Origin: Phenylobacterium sp.
Lineage (GTDB): Bacteria > Pseudomonadota > Alphaproteobacteria > Caulobacterales > Caulobacteraceae
Length of the DNA stretch: 64,000 nucleotides
Direction of reading: 5' to 3'
NCBI RefSeq assembly: GCF_016124325.1
Contig: NZ_WGNY01000019.1
Coordinates: 248,001 to 312,000 of the forward strand
The position numbers and the translations under genes were made by a program. The notes under the pieces are model-generated. The model was not told the origin of the DNA. It saw nothing but the letters and a program-made list of their open reading frames with translations, and made no database searches. The number at the start of each line of letters is the position of its first letter. Position 1 is the first letter of the stretch. Below, piece after piece: positions 1 through 6,563 of the stretch.

Positions 1-192
1 CTTGTGGTCGATCTCATAGTCCTCGTCGGCGACCGGCATGTAGTCGCGGATCGTCAGCAGCAGCCGGTCGCCCAGGTCGGCGGCGCCGGCGGTAAAGAAG
101 CCCACGCGTTCGTGGGCGAAGGCATGCGGCAGGTGCAGGTCCTTGCGGACATCGTCCAACAGCCGGCCGTCGATCTTCAGGTGTACGGTCAT
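1..192 (-). CDS. JAB/MPN-family metallopeptidase, N-terminal part (cut by window edge)
   Basis: Only the first 64 codons are present; the gene runs off the left edge. The visible N-terminus has the pattern of prokaryotic JAB (JAMM) peptidases in ubiquitin-like operons: a short beta-strand lead, then HAFAHERVGFFTAG with Glu28 where the family carries its N-terminal catalytic Glu, then a strand and RDYMPVADEDYE. The HxH...D zinc motif would lie beyond the edge and cannot be checked. The ATG at 192 overlaps the stop of the preceding gene (ATGA), so the two are translationally coupled. In known families such peptidases process Ubl precursors or remove Ubl from targets; that role here is inferred from the neighbours. 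It could also be fused to an E1 or other domain outside the window. Confidence 0.72.
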   Translation of the reverse strand, partial: MTVHLKIDGRLLDDVRKDLHLPHAFAHERVGFFTAGAADLGDRLLLTIRDYMPVADEDYEIDHK

Positions 193-521
193 TGCAGAGG
201 CCTCAAATGGGCGCCCAGGATTTCGTCCCAGCCGAGGCTAGGATCGACACCATTCCACGACATGGCGTGCCAGGGCGCGCCGAGGATGTTGTGCGTGGTC
301 CAGTTCTGGCCGCGGGCGGGAAGGGGCTTCGACAGGAAGAGCCGCGAAACGTAGCCGCCGTGTTGGCCAGGGCAGAGAAGGCCGTCGACCGTCTCCACCC
401 CGCCCGCATACTGGACCCGCAACTCCGGAAGATGGACGAGCGGTTGCCCGCCATCTTCGTGGAGTTCGGCCCGGCGGCAGATCCGACGCAGCTTGCGCAG
501 TTCCGACGCCGGGTCCCTCAC
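189..521 (-). CDS. Small Cys/His protein of bacterial Ubl operons (CEHH metal-binding or E2-like)
   Basis: A 110-residue protein between the multi-ubiquitin gene and the JAB gene, overlapping both by 4 nt (GTGA at its start, ATGA at its end). Conserved-looking residues cluster in the second half: Glu43, Cys50 and His54 (LLCPGQHGGY), His77 (NWTTHN) and His85 (PWHAMSWNG). The Cys/Glu/His set resembles the predicted metal-binding CEHH family (PF14455) that travels with bacterial Ubl, E1, E2 and JAB genes. An alternative is a divergent E2/UBC-like protein with Cys50 as the acceptor. I cannot separate these without a profile search. The start is GTG; no better start fits, and the overlap with the upstream stop supports it. 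Role inferred only from operon context. Confidence 0.6.
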   Translation of the reverse strand: MRDPASELRKLRRICRRAELHEDGGQPLVHLPELRVQYAGGVETVDGLLCPGQHGGYVSRLFLSKPLPARGQNWTTHNILGAPWHAMSWNGVDPSLGWDEILGAHLRPLQ

Positions 522-1225
522 GACGAGTGCCCCGCCGGAGGGTGCGACGAGAACTCCAGACCCTCGCGGATCTTGATCGACTCGCCGGGCTTCAGTTCGC
601 GGAACTCACCGTCCCGCTCGATCAGGTCGAGCAGGTAGCCGGCCGGCGCCGAGAACACCGCGATGAGCTGCTCGGTGGTGTAGGCGCCGCGCTCCAGTTC
701 GAACGGCGCTTCCTTGTAGTAGACCGTCACCGTCTTAGGCGGGCGGCGCAGCATCAGCCGCTCCACACCCTTGGCGGCCAGGTCCACCAGATCGTCGTCG
801 TCGAGGACAACGTCGCCGTCCTCGCTGTCGAGGACCAGCATCTGGCCTTCGGCGGCCTTGGCCAGGAACTTGATGTTCTTGGCGGCCAGCTTCGCCTTCG
901 GCCACTCCATCGACAGGCCCTCCACCGTGAAGCGGTGGAGGTCGTCGCCGCGGATCACGAAGAACCGCTCGACCCCCTCTTCGCCCAGATCGACGGTCTC
1001 GGTGGGGCGGATCGACTCCAGCTCGCCCGAGCGCAAATGGCGCAGGATCGCGAACGCTTCGATCGGATGGGCGCCGGCGGCTTCAGCGATCTGGAGGCCG
1101 ACGACCTTGCTGTCGTCGAAGCGCACGCGGCGGAACGCGAAGGTTTCGTCGCCGAGCTCGACCGAGAAAACGCCGGCGGCGTCTCGGTCGAGGGCGCTCT
1201 CCTCCTGGGGAATGAGCTGGGTCAT
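518..1225 (-). CDS. Multi-ubiquitin domain protein with three tandem Ubl domains
   Basis: This 235-residue protein holds three beta-grasp-like repeats, at about residues 29-93, 97-161 and 164-227. Their ends resemble one another: GVERFFVIRG, GVERLMLRRP and GLEFSSHPPAG. Tandem Ubl proteins of this kind (Multi_ubiq, PF14452) are the substrates or modifiers of bacterial E1/E2/JAB systems. The last domain ends in HPPAGHSS, not Gly-Gly, so processing by the adjacent JAB peptidase would be needed if it is conjugated. ATG at 1225 is preceded by GAGG and is preferred over an upstream in-frame start at 1279. It is the first gene of the leftward operon, facing the XRE regulator across a 179-bp gap that contains a perfect dyad. 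Confidence 0.82.
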   Translation of the reverse strand: MTQLIPQEESALDRDAAGVFSVELGDETFAFRRVRFDDSKVVGLQIAEAAGAHPIEAFAILRHLRSGELESIRPTETVDLGEEGVERFFVIRGDDLHRFTVEGLSMEWPKAKLAAKNIKFLAKAAEGQMLVLDSEDGDVVLDDDDLVDLAAKGVERLMLRRPPKTVTVYYKEAPFELERGAYTTEQLIAVFSAPAGYLLDLIERDGEFRELKPGESIKIREGLEFSSHPPAGHSS

Positions 1226-1404
1226 GGGGTGGTTACCTCGGTCTTGGTGTGAAAGGGCCGCGATGCCGACCCGCGACAATAGGGATGACAGCGACCCGTA
1301 GGAGAGTCAATACCAAGCACTAATATGAACTCTTATGTTTATGATAAGCACACTTTGTGTCAGCCCCATTGACACGACGCGATAACCGTTGTCAGTATGT
1401 TCCT
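1226..1404. promoter_or_regulatory. Divergent promoter region between Ubl operon and XRE-ImmA-ExoI operon
   Basis: The gap is AT-rich in its centre (about 1320-1350, with several TATGWT-like hexamers on both strands), unlike the surrounding DNA. This is what a pair of divergent promoters would look like. It carries the dyad at 1357-1375. Exact -35/-10 boxes cannot be assigned by eye. Confidence 0.5.
1357..1375. promoter_or_regulatory. Candidate operator, GTGTCA-N7-TGACAC perfect dyad
   Basis: Perfect 6-bp inverted repeat with a 7-bp spacer, 30 bp upstream of the XRE repressor start and about 130 bp upstream of the Ubl operon start. Size and position suit an XRE-family dimer. Binding by the adjacent repressor is inferred. 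Confidence 0.5.
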
Positions 1405-1731
1405 ATGGACGACATGGAAATTTACCGGCAGCTTGGCCAGAATGTCGCGCGTGTGCGCGGCAAGCTCGGCAAGACCCAGGCCGAAATCGCCGCGCATATC
1501 GGCCTGACTCGCGCGTCGCTGGCCAATATCGAAACCGGCCGCCAGAAGGTCCTGATGCACCACGTCTTTCGGCTGGCCAACGCGCTCGAATGCCCGTCTG
1601 TCCTCGATCTCATTCCAGAGACGTTCGTCTTCGCCGACGACGAACCGCCGATCACCACACACGGAAGCCAGCTCAGCGACCAGCAGCACGCCGCGGTGCA
1701 GCGGTTCGTCCAGATCGCTGGAAAGCGCTGA
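1405..1731 (+). CDS. XRE-family helix-turn-helix repressor (CapH-like)
   Basis: A 108-residue protein with an XRE helix-turn-helix at residues 14-65 (KTQAEIAAHIGLTRASLANIE) and a short C-terminal tail. ATG at 1405 is chosen because an extension to 1357 would translate the operator dyad; the ribosome site is weak. The ImmA/IrrE peptidase gene starts 2 nt after its stop, the arrangement of repressor/peptidase pairs in which the peptidase cleaves the repressor (ImmR/ImmA, DdrO/IrrE, CapH/CapP of CBASS). It faces the Ubl operon, which it probably controls together with its own operon. Target and cleavage are inferred from family and position. Confidence 0.85.
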   Translation: MDDMEIYRQLGQNVARVRGKLGKTQAEIAAHIGLTRASLANIETGRQKVLMHHVFRLANALECPSVLDLIPETFVFADDEPPITTHGSQLSDQQHAAVQRFVQIAGKR

Positions 1732-1733
1732 CC

Positions 1734-2246
1734 GTGGCCGATAAGGTGAAAGCCAGGGCGGAAGCCTTGCGGCTCTTCGAGGCCAACGCCGTCAAATCCG
1801 CGCCTGTGCCGCTCGACCGCATCGCCCGCGCTGCCGGCGCAGTCGTGCAATACGCGCCGTTCGACGGCGAACTGTCCGGCATGGCCTTCATCAAGAACGG
1901 CCAGGCGATGATCGGCATAAACTCGCTACATGCGCCGACGCGTAAGCGGTTCACCCTGGCGCACGAACTTGGCCACGTGATCCTCCACCGTCATGTCCTG
2001 GAGACGGAGGGCGTCCATGTCGACAAAGGCATCCTTCGCCGCGACACCTTGGCGTCCCAAGGTACGGACGACCGGGAGATCGAAGCGAACAACTTCGCCG
2101 CAGAGCTCTTGATCCCAGAACCCTTGCTCGCCGCCGCGCTCGATGGGCGAACCCTCGACCTTGAAGACGACGAGGCGGTGCAGGCCCTGGCCAAGCGCTT
2201 CAACGTCAGCGCCAGCGCCCTAGTTTACCGGATCCAACGGTCTTAG
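1734..2246 (+). CDS. ImmA/IrrE-family zinc metallopeptidase (CapP-like)
   Basis: A 170-residue protein of the COG2856 family. It has the zinc site HELGH (His77, Glu78, His81) in FTLAHELGHVILH and the third-ligand region EIEANNFAAELLIP (Glu118). Length fits the stand-alone peptidases that cleave a cognate XRE repressor. The start is GTG at 1734, 2 nt after the repressor stop, with GGAAAG upstream; the frame stays open further upstream, but that stretch is the repressor gene read in another frame. CBASS CapP is activated by single-stranded DNA. Whether this protein senses ssDNA is inference, made more interesting by the exonuclease gene 12 nt downstream. Confidence 0.88.
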   Translation: MADKVKARAEALRLFEANAVKSAPVPLDRIARAAGAVVQYAPFDGELSGMAFIKNGQAMIGINSLHAPTRKRFTLAHELGHVILHRHVLETEGVHVDKGILRRDTLASQGTDDREIEANNFAAELLIPEPLLAAALDGRTLDLEDDEAVQALAKRFNVSASALVYRIQRS

Positions 2247-2258
2247 GCGGGCGGGTCA

Positions 2259-3650
2259 ATGGGCTTCGTGATCTATGACCTCGAGACCACGGGCCTCAAC
2301 AAGCGGTTCGATCAGATCCTGCAGTTCGCCGCGGTCCACACCAACGCGGACCTTGAGGTGCAGGAGCAGGTCGAATTTGAGGGACGCCTGCGCCCCCACA
2401 TCCTGCCCTCGCCCGGCGCCCTGCATGTCACGGGCGGCCACTACGCGAGTCTGATCGATCCGTTGCGGCCGTCCTACGACGCCATGCTGGGCGACATCTA
2501 TGGGACGATGAAGCGCTGGACCCCGTCGATGTTCGTTGGCTTCAACTCCATCAGCTACGACGAAGAGGTCCTGCGCCAAGCCTTCTACGAGTCCCTGCGG
2601 GCGCCGATCTACGTCACCAACAGAGACGGCAATTCGCGCGGCGACCTGCTCAAGCTGGCGCGAGTGGTCGGGACCTTGCAGCCCGAGGTTCTCAAGACCA
2701 CCCGCGGTCCAGATGGCCGGCGCGTCTTCCGCCTGGCTGACCTCGCCCAGGCCAACGGCATCCATCCGGGTCGATCACACACGGCGTCGGCCGATGTCGC
2801 GACCACCCTTGCGCTGTGCCGACTGATCGCCGCCGAGGCGCCGATCATCTGGTCGAGCTTTATGCGGTTTTCGAACAAGGCCGAGGTTTTGAGCTTCATC
2901 GCCGAACGGGACGCGTTCGCGGTCTTCGAGTTCAAGAGGGGGGTCCAGGACGTTCATCCCGTGACCGCGATCGGCTTCAAGCCCGCCGACAAGAACGTGC
3001 GCTACTGCCTGGACCTGACGGCGGACCTCGCCGCGCTGCGCCGGATGTCGCCGGCGGAGTTGATGATCGAGATCGGAAAGCCCGATGGGCCGATCCTGCG
3101 CATGAAGGCCAACGGCTCGCCCATCCTCGCTGAGCTTTGGGAGCTTGACCAAGCCCTCCTCGGCGACTTCACCGAGGCCGACCTGGAGACGACAGCTGCT
3201 AATGTGCGCGGCGACACGGCTTTTGTTCAGCGCCTCGTCACTGCGGCCATCGCCTCCGAGAGGGTCTGGCCGAAGTCAAAGTACGTCGAGTTCCAGATCT
3301 ACGAGGGCTTCATCCAAGACTGGGACGAGGATGTGTGCCGGCGATTCCATGCCGCCGCTTGGAAGGATCGACCAGCGCTGATCGACCGCTTCCAGGACCC
3401 GCGGCTGAAGAGGCTGGCCCGACGACTGATCTATTTCGAGCGGCCTGATCTTCTCGACCCCGAAATTCGCGGACAGATAGACCGGGCGATCTGGGGGCGT
3501 TTGCGGGGAAATGAGCCCGACGCACCGGGCCGAAGCTACGCCACCGCGCTTCAGGAATTCGACGCTTTGGTGGCCGAGATCCAGATCGTCAGCCCGTCCC
3601 TGGCGAGCTACCGTGACCATCTTCAGGCGCAACTCGGCGCGGCCCCCTGA
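2259..3650 (+). CDS. sbcB: Exonuclease I-like 3'-5' DEDDh exonuclease
   Basis: At 463 residues this matches full-length E. coli exonuclease I (475) and its layout. The DEDDh domain spans residues 1-190 with Asp7 and Glu9 (YDLETTG), Asp101 (NSISYDEEV), His174 and Asp179 (SHTASADVATT). It is followed by an SH3-like middle and the helical C-terminal region (AARRL-type helices ending near 463). Landmarks such as LPSPGALHVTG and FRLADLAQANGI match SbcB. It degrades single-stranded DNA from the 3' end in the known family. It lies 12 nt after the ImmA gene, as third gene of a defence-type operon, which is not a housekeeping context for sbcB. The symbol marks family resemblance only. Confidence 0.85.
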   Translation: MGFVIYDLETTGLNKRFDQILQFAAVHTNADLEVQEQVEFEGRLRPHILPSPGALHVTGGHYASLIDPLRPSYDAMLGDIYGTMKRWTPSMFVGFNSISYDEEVLRQAFYESLRAPIYVTNRDGNSRGDLLKLARVVGTLQPEVLKTTRGPDGRRVFRLADLAQANGIHPGRSHTASADVATTLALCRLIAAEAPIIWSSFMRFSNKAEVLSFIAERDAFAVFEFKRGVQDVHPVTAIGFKPADKNVRYCLDLTADLAALRRMSPAELMIEIGKPDGPILRMKANGSPILAELWELDQALLGDFTEADLETTAANVRGDTAFVQRLVTAAIASERVWPKSKYVEFQIYEGFIQDWDEDVCRRFHAAAWKDRPALIDRFQDPRLKRLARRLIYFERPDLLDPEIRGQIDRAIWGRLRGNEPDAPGRSYATALQEFDALVAEIQIVSPSLASYRDHLQAQLGAAP

Positions 3651-3811
3651 GGCGTTTGGCCGACTCGAACCAACCTAGCGCTGGGGCGCATCTCTTCGCT
3701 TCGTATTCCCCAGAGCGAGACTTGAACGTCAGCAATGAGTCAAATCGACGCGTCAGCCATCGGCGCTGAGCATCGCGCCGACGACCGAACCCTCCGAACT
3801 TCGCCTTGGAG

Positions 3812-5368
3812 TCACTCAGAGGCGTTCAGCCTTGCCTGAGGGCGTGGCGAGCTCCGAGCGTGTTCGAGGGGCGGGCCGTCGACGGCGAGGTCCGCGTCGA
3901 TTGAGGCCGAGGTTGTGCGCCGGCGGGCCAGCGCATGGACGATGTCGGCGTGCCGCCGCCGGCTCAGGTCGTAGGGGATCATGCAGGCCAGGCCCGTGAA
4001 CAGCACGGCCAGCATCACCGGCGCGTAGGCGATCCCGAGGCGGGTCATGGCCTCGGGCGGGACGGCGGCGGGGTCGGCGTGGGCCGGGAAGCGGACCAGG
4101 TCGACGATGAGGCCGGCGACGGCGCCGCCCAGCCCGAGCGACGCCTTGCGGCAGAACGCGTTGACGCCGAAGAACAGCCCTTCCGTGCGGCCGCCGTGGA
4201 CCACGTCGTATTCGTCGCTCGCGTCGGCGAGCATCGCCGCGGAGAGCACGACGGGGAGGGCGCCCACGAAGCCCAGGCCGAACGCGCAGCCGACCAGCAG
4301 GTGGAACAGCTCCGGCGCGCCGTTCGGCGGCGCGGCGCCGCAGAGCCTGAGCAGGGTGGGCAGCGAGCCCAGCACGCAGGAGCCGGCCACGCCGGCCATG
4401 TAGACGGGCTTCTTGTCCCAGCGGTTGGCGAGCGGCCGGGCCAGCGGGATGCCGAGGATGAAGCCCACGGTCGTGGCGTAGAAGACGAACTGCAGCTGCT
4501 GGGGCGGGAGCCGCCAGAAGTAGGTGTTCATGTGCAGGGCGAGGGCGAACTGCACGCCGTTGTAGAGGTACATGATCAGGAGCGCGATCCAGAGCGCCCG
4601 GATCGACGGGATCGCGGCCGCGCGCTGGAGCGTGCGCCAGACGCCGCCCGAGGCGTGGTCCGGAACCGCGGCGCCGGACCGGGCGAGCGCCGCCCGCTGG
4701 GTCCCGAGCGCCGAGGCGAGCACGAAGACGATCACCAGCACGCCGAGGGTCAAGGCGAAGGGCGGATAGGCGGCGCGGTCGAGCTGGCCGTTCGGGTCGC
4801 CGTCGCGGGCCGCGAAGAACACGGAGAAGGCCAGGAACAGGGCGAGGACGCGGCCGAGGTAGCCGAAGAGCGTCCGCCAGCCGCCGATGGCCACCCGTTC
4901 CTCGAAGTCGCGGCTCAGGTCCGCGCCCAGCGCCATGTGCGGGACGAAATAGAGCGTCATGGCGAAGCGGGCGCCGACCGCGAAGCCGACCAGCCACAGG
5001 AACAGCCCGGCCTGCGGCAGCGCCGGCGGCTGGAAGAGGCCGAAGAGGGCGAGCGCGAGGGGGAGGGGGGCGGCGTAGAGGTAGGGGTGGCGGCGGCCCA
5101 GGCGCGTGCGGGTCCGGTCCGACCAGGCGCCGACCATCGGGTCGGTGAGGCCGTCGAAGAGCAGCGCGACGAACAGGGCCAGGCCGGTCAGGGTCCCCGA
5201 CAGGCCCACGACCTGGACGTAGTAGAAGAACAGGAAGGTCTCGAGCGCCGCGGTCTTGATCCCCTCGGCCGTCTCGCCCAGGCCGTACATCGCGCGCGTG
5301 CGCAGCGGCAGGCCCGAACGCGCGGGCTCGCCCGTCCGCGGCGCGCCGGACCCGGACGGGCGGGTCAT
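3812..5368 (-). CDS. MFS / GPH-family sugar-type cation symporter
   Basis: A 518-residue membrane protein with about 12 hydrophobic segments. Signatures are GLGETAEGIKTAALETFLFFYY at the first helix, DGLTDPMVGAWSDRTRTRLGRRHPYL in the loop between helices 2 and 3, and DEYDVVHGGRTEGLFFG in the second half. These are typical of the glycoside-pentoside-hexuronide symporters (MelB-like) within MFS. ATG at 5368 has GGAAGAGG upstream. It faces the TetR gene across 145 bp with AGTGACAT-type sites that recur in front of the TonB receptor and dioxygenase genes, so it is probably the inner-membrane carrier of the same module. The substrate is unknown; alphaproteobacterial members next to TonB receptors need not carry sugars. 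Confidence 0.85.
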   Translation of the reverse strand: MTRPSGSGAPRTGEPARSGLPLRTRAMYGLGETAEGIKTAALETFLFFYYVQVVGLSGTLTGLALFVALLFDGLTDPMVGAWSDRTRTRLGRRHPYLYAAPLPLALALFGLFQPPALPQAGLFLWLVGFAVGARFAMTLYFVPHMALGADLSRDFEERVAIGGWRTLFGYLGRVLALFLAFSVFFAARDGDPNGQLDRAAYPPFALTLGVLVIVFVLASALGTQRAALARSGAAVPDHASGGVWRTLQRAAAIPSIRALWIALLIMYLYNGVQFALALHMNTYFWRLPPQQLQFVFYATTVGFILGIPLARPLANRWDKKPVYMAGVAGSCVLGSLPTLLRLCGAAPPNGAPELFHLLVGCAFGLGFVGALPVVLSAAMLADASDEYDVVHGGRTEGLFFGVNAFCRKASLGLGGAVAGLIVDLVRFPAHADPAAVPPEAMTRLGIAYAPVMLAVLFTGLACMIPYDLSRRRHADIVHALARRRTTSASIDADLAVDGPPLEHARSSPRPQARLNASE

Positions 5369-5423
5369 GGCGTGGCCTCTTCCGGAGCGGCGGCGCGGCC
5401 GCGGCGGGCAGGATCGCCGCCCG

Positions 5424-5446
5424 AGTGACATTCGCCGCTCGGTGAC
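5424..5446. promoter_or_regulatory. TetR-type site near MFS/TetR divergent promoters
   Basis: AGTGACAT (5424-5431) and a second GTGAC (5442-5446) lie between the divergent MFS and TetR genes. The octamer is identical to the core of the 12-mer found twice in the TonB/dioxygenase gap at 9193-9204 and 9289-9300. Recognition by the TetR protein encoded at 5514 is inferred. Confidence 0.5.
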
Positions 5447-5513
5447 TTCGGGCAGGGTTGCGCTCGCCGGGGCAAGGTGGTTGTTCTCAAGGGACGCCAG
5501 GGGGATCAGCGAC

Positions 5514-6098
5514 GTGGGACTGAGGACGCGAAAGATGGCCCGGACGCGGGCCCAGATCGCGGACGCCGCCGTCACCCTGTTCGGCGAGCGGGGCTACGAC
5601 GCCACCACCCTCGAGGAGGTGGCCGAGCGCGCCGACGTCCACAAGCGCACGCTGCTGCGGTATTTCCCGACCAAGGCGCACCTGGTCTTGCACTACCAGT
5701 ACGCCGCCCTCGACGAGTTCCGCGAGCTGATGGCCGGCCGCGGCGAGCGTTCGACGCTCGAGGTCTGGACGGGCCATGTGGTGTTCCACGCCCGGCGCAT
5801 GATGGAACGCGGCCAGCTCGCCAACACGCGGCAGATCGCCCGCGGCGAGCCCGCCGTCGGCCCCGCCTACCTTGCGATCCAGGCCGCCTATCAGGACCTT
5901 CTCGCCGAGGGCCTGGCCGCCGACCTGGGCGGGCGTCCGGACGGGGCGATCCTGTCGAAGGTCGCGGCCGCGGCGCTGGCCGGCGGCAACTACGCGGTCG
6001 GCGCGATGGTGGCCAGCCGCGGCAGCTACGCCGATCTCGAGCGGGCCGAACTGGAGGTCGTCCGGCTGGTCCGGACGTCCCTGCTCGGCGGAATGTGA
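5514..6098 (+). CDS. TetR/AcrR-family transcriptional regulator
   Basis: A 194-residue regulator. The N-terminal helix-turn-helix (residues about 10-55) reads TRAQIADAAVTLFGERGYDA then TTLEEVAERADVHKRTLLRYFPTKAHLV. The C-terminal half is a variable helical ligand domain. GTG at 5514 is preferred over the ATG at 5535 because it restores the usual GLRTRKMARTRAQI lead of this subfamily and has GGGGGA upstream. It diverges from the MFS carrier. The AGTGACAT motif in this gap is repeated in the TonB/PhyH gap, so this is probably the local repressor of the 3812-10225 module. The ligand is unknown. Confidence 0.88.
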   Translation: MGLRTRKMARTRAQIADAAVTLFGERGYDATTLEEVAERADVHKRTLLRYFPTKAHLVLHYQYAALDEFRELMAGRGERSTLEVWTGHVVFHARRMMERGQLANTRQIARGEPAVGPAYLAIQAAYQDLLAEGLAADLGGRPDGAILSKVAAAALAGGNYAVGAMVASRGSYADLERAELEVVRLVRTSLLGGM

Positions 6099-6125
6099 CG
6101 GCGGGCGGAGGGCGGCGGCCATCCG

Positions 6126-6563
6126 TCAGGCCGTGACCCGGGCGATCGCGTCGTGGAAATCGCCGATGCGGGGATCCCGCCGGCTGCGGTCGCCGACCAC
6201 AGTCATGAGGCCCCGGGCGATCAGGTCGCGGCTCATGGCGCCCAGTTCGGCCGCCCGCGCGGGATCTCCCCGGGTGTCGAAGCGGCCGAGCGGCAGCACC
6301 GCGGCGTAGTCGGCGACGATCTTGATCTCGGCCGCGTCGGTCTCGGTGTCGCCGAAGCTCACCTCGCCGTCGCGGACGATGACGTGCCAGGCGATCGGCC
6401 GGCCGGTCGGCGAGAGTTCGGGGGGAGGATCGGTGAACACCTCGCAGATCGACCAGCCGACGCCCGGCGCCTCCGCGAACAGCCGGCTCGCCCGTTCGCG
6501 GATCATGCCGTGCATGAACGCCATCCAGCCGGGGCTGGCGAAGGGGTAGCGGACGCCGCTCAT
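6126..6563 (-). CDS. Conserved small protein, SCP2-like
   Basis: A 145-residue soluble protein without signal peptide. The middle (WHVIVRDGEVSFGDTETDAAEIKIVADYAAVLPL) has the strand/loop pattern of SCP2 (sterol carrier) domains, and the end reads GLMTVVGD..DFHDAIARV. The ATG at 6563 overlaps the TonB receptor stop by 4 nt, so the two are coupled. If the SCP2 reading is right it could bind a hydrophobic substrate brought in by the receptor and oxidised by the dioxygenase encoded on the other side. The family call is tentative; the gene itself is well supported by the overlap and codon use. Confidence 0.7.
   Translation of the reverse strand: MSGVRYPFASPGWMAFMHGMIRERASRLFAEAPGVGWSICEVFTDPPPELSPTGRPIAWHVIVRDGEVSFGDTETDAAEIKIVADYAAVLPLGRFDTRGDPARAAELGAMSRDLIARGLMTVVGDRSRRDPRIGDFHDAIARVTA

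Noticed and set aside
1357..1404. N-terminal extension of the XRE repressor
   Set aside because: It would run through the perfect dyad and adds residues outside the family pattern; ATG 1405 fits better.
1389..1733. Extended N-terminus of the ImmA-type peptidase
   Set aside because: The extension is the repressor gene read out of frame; GTG 1734 directly after the repressor stop fits family length.
2259..3650. Reading the exonuclease as a DNA polymerase III epsilon-type proofreading protein
   Set aside because: Length, the LPSPGALHVTG and ADLAQANGI blocks and the C-terminal helical region match exonuclease I; DnaQ proteins are about half this size.
3935..5428. 497-codon plus-strand frame opposite the GPH symporter
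   Set aside because: Antisense shadow; the minus-strand product has transmembrane helices and family motifs.
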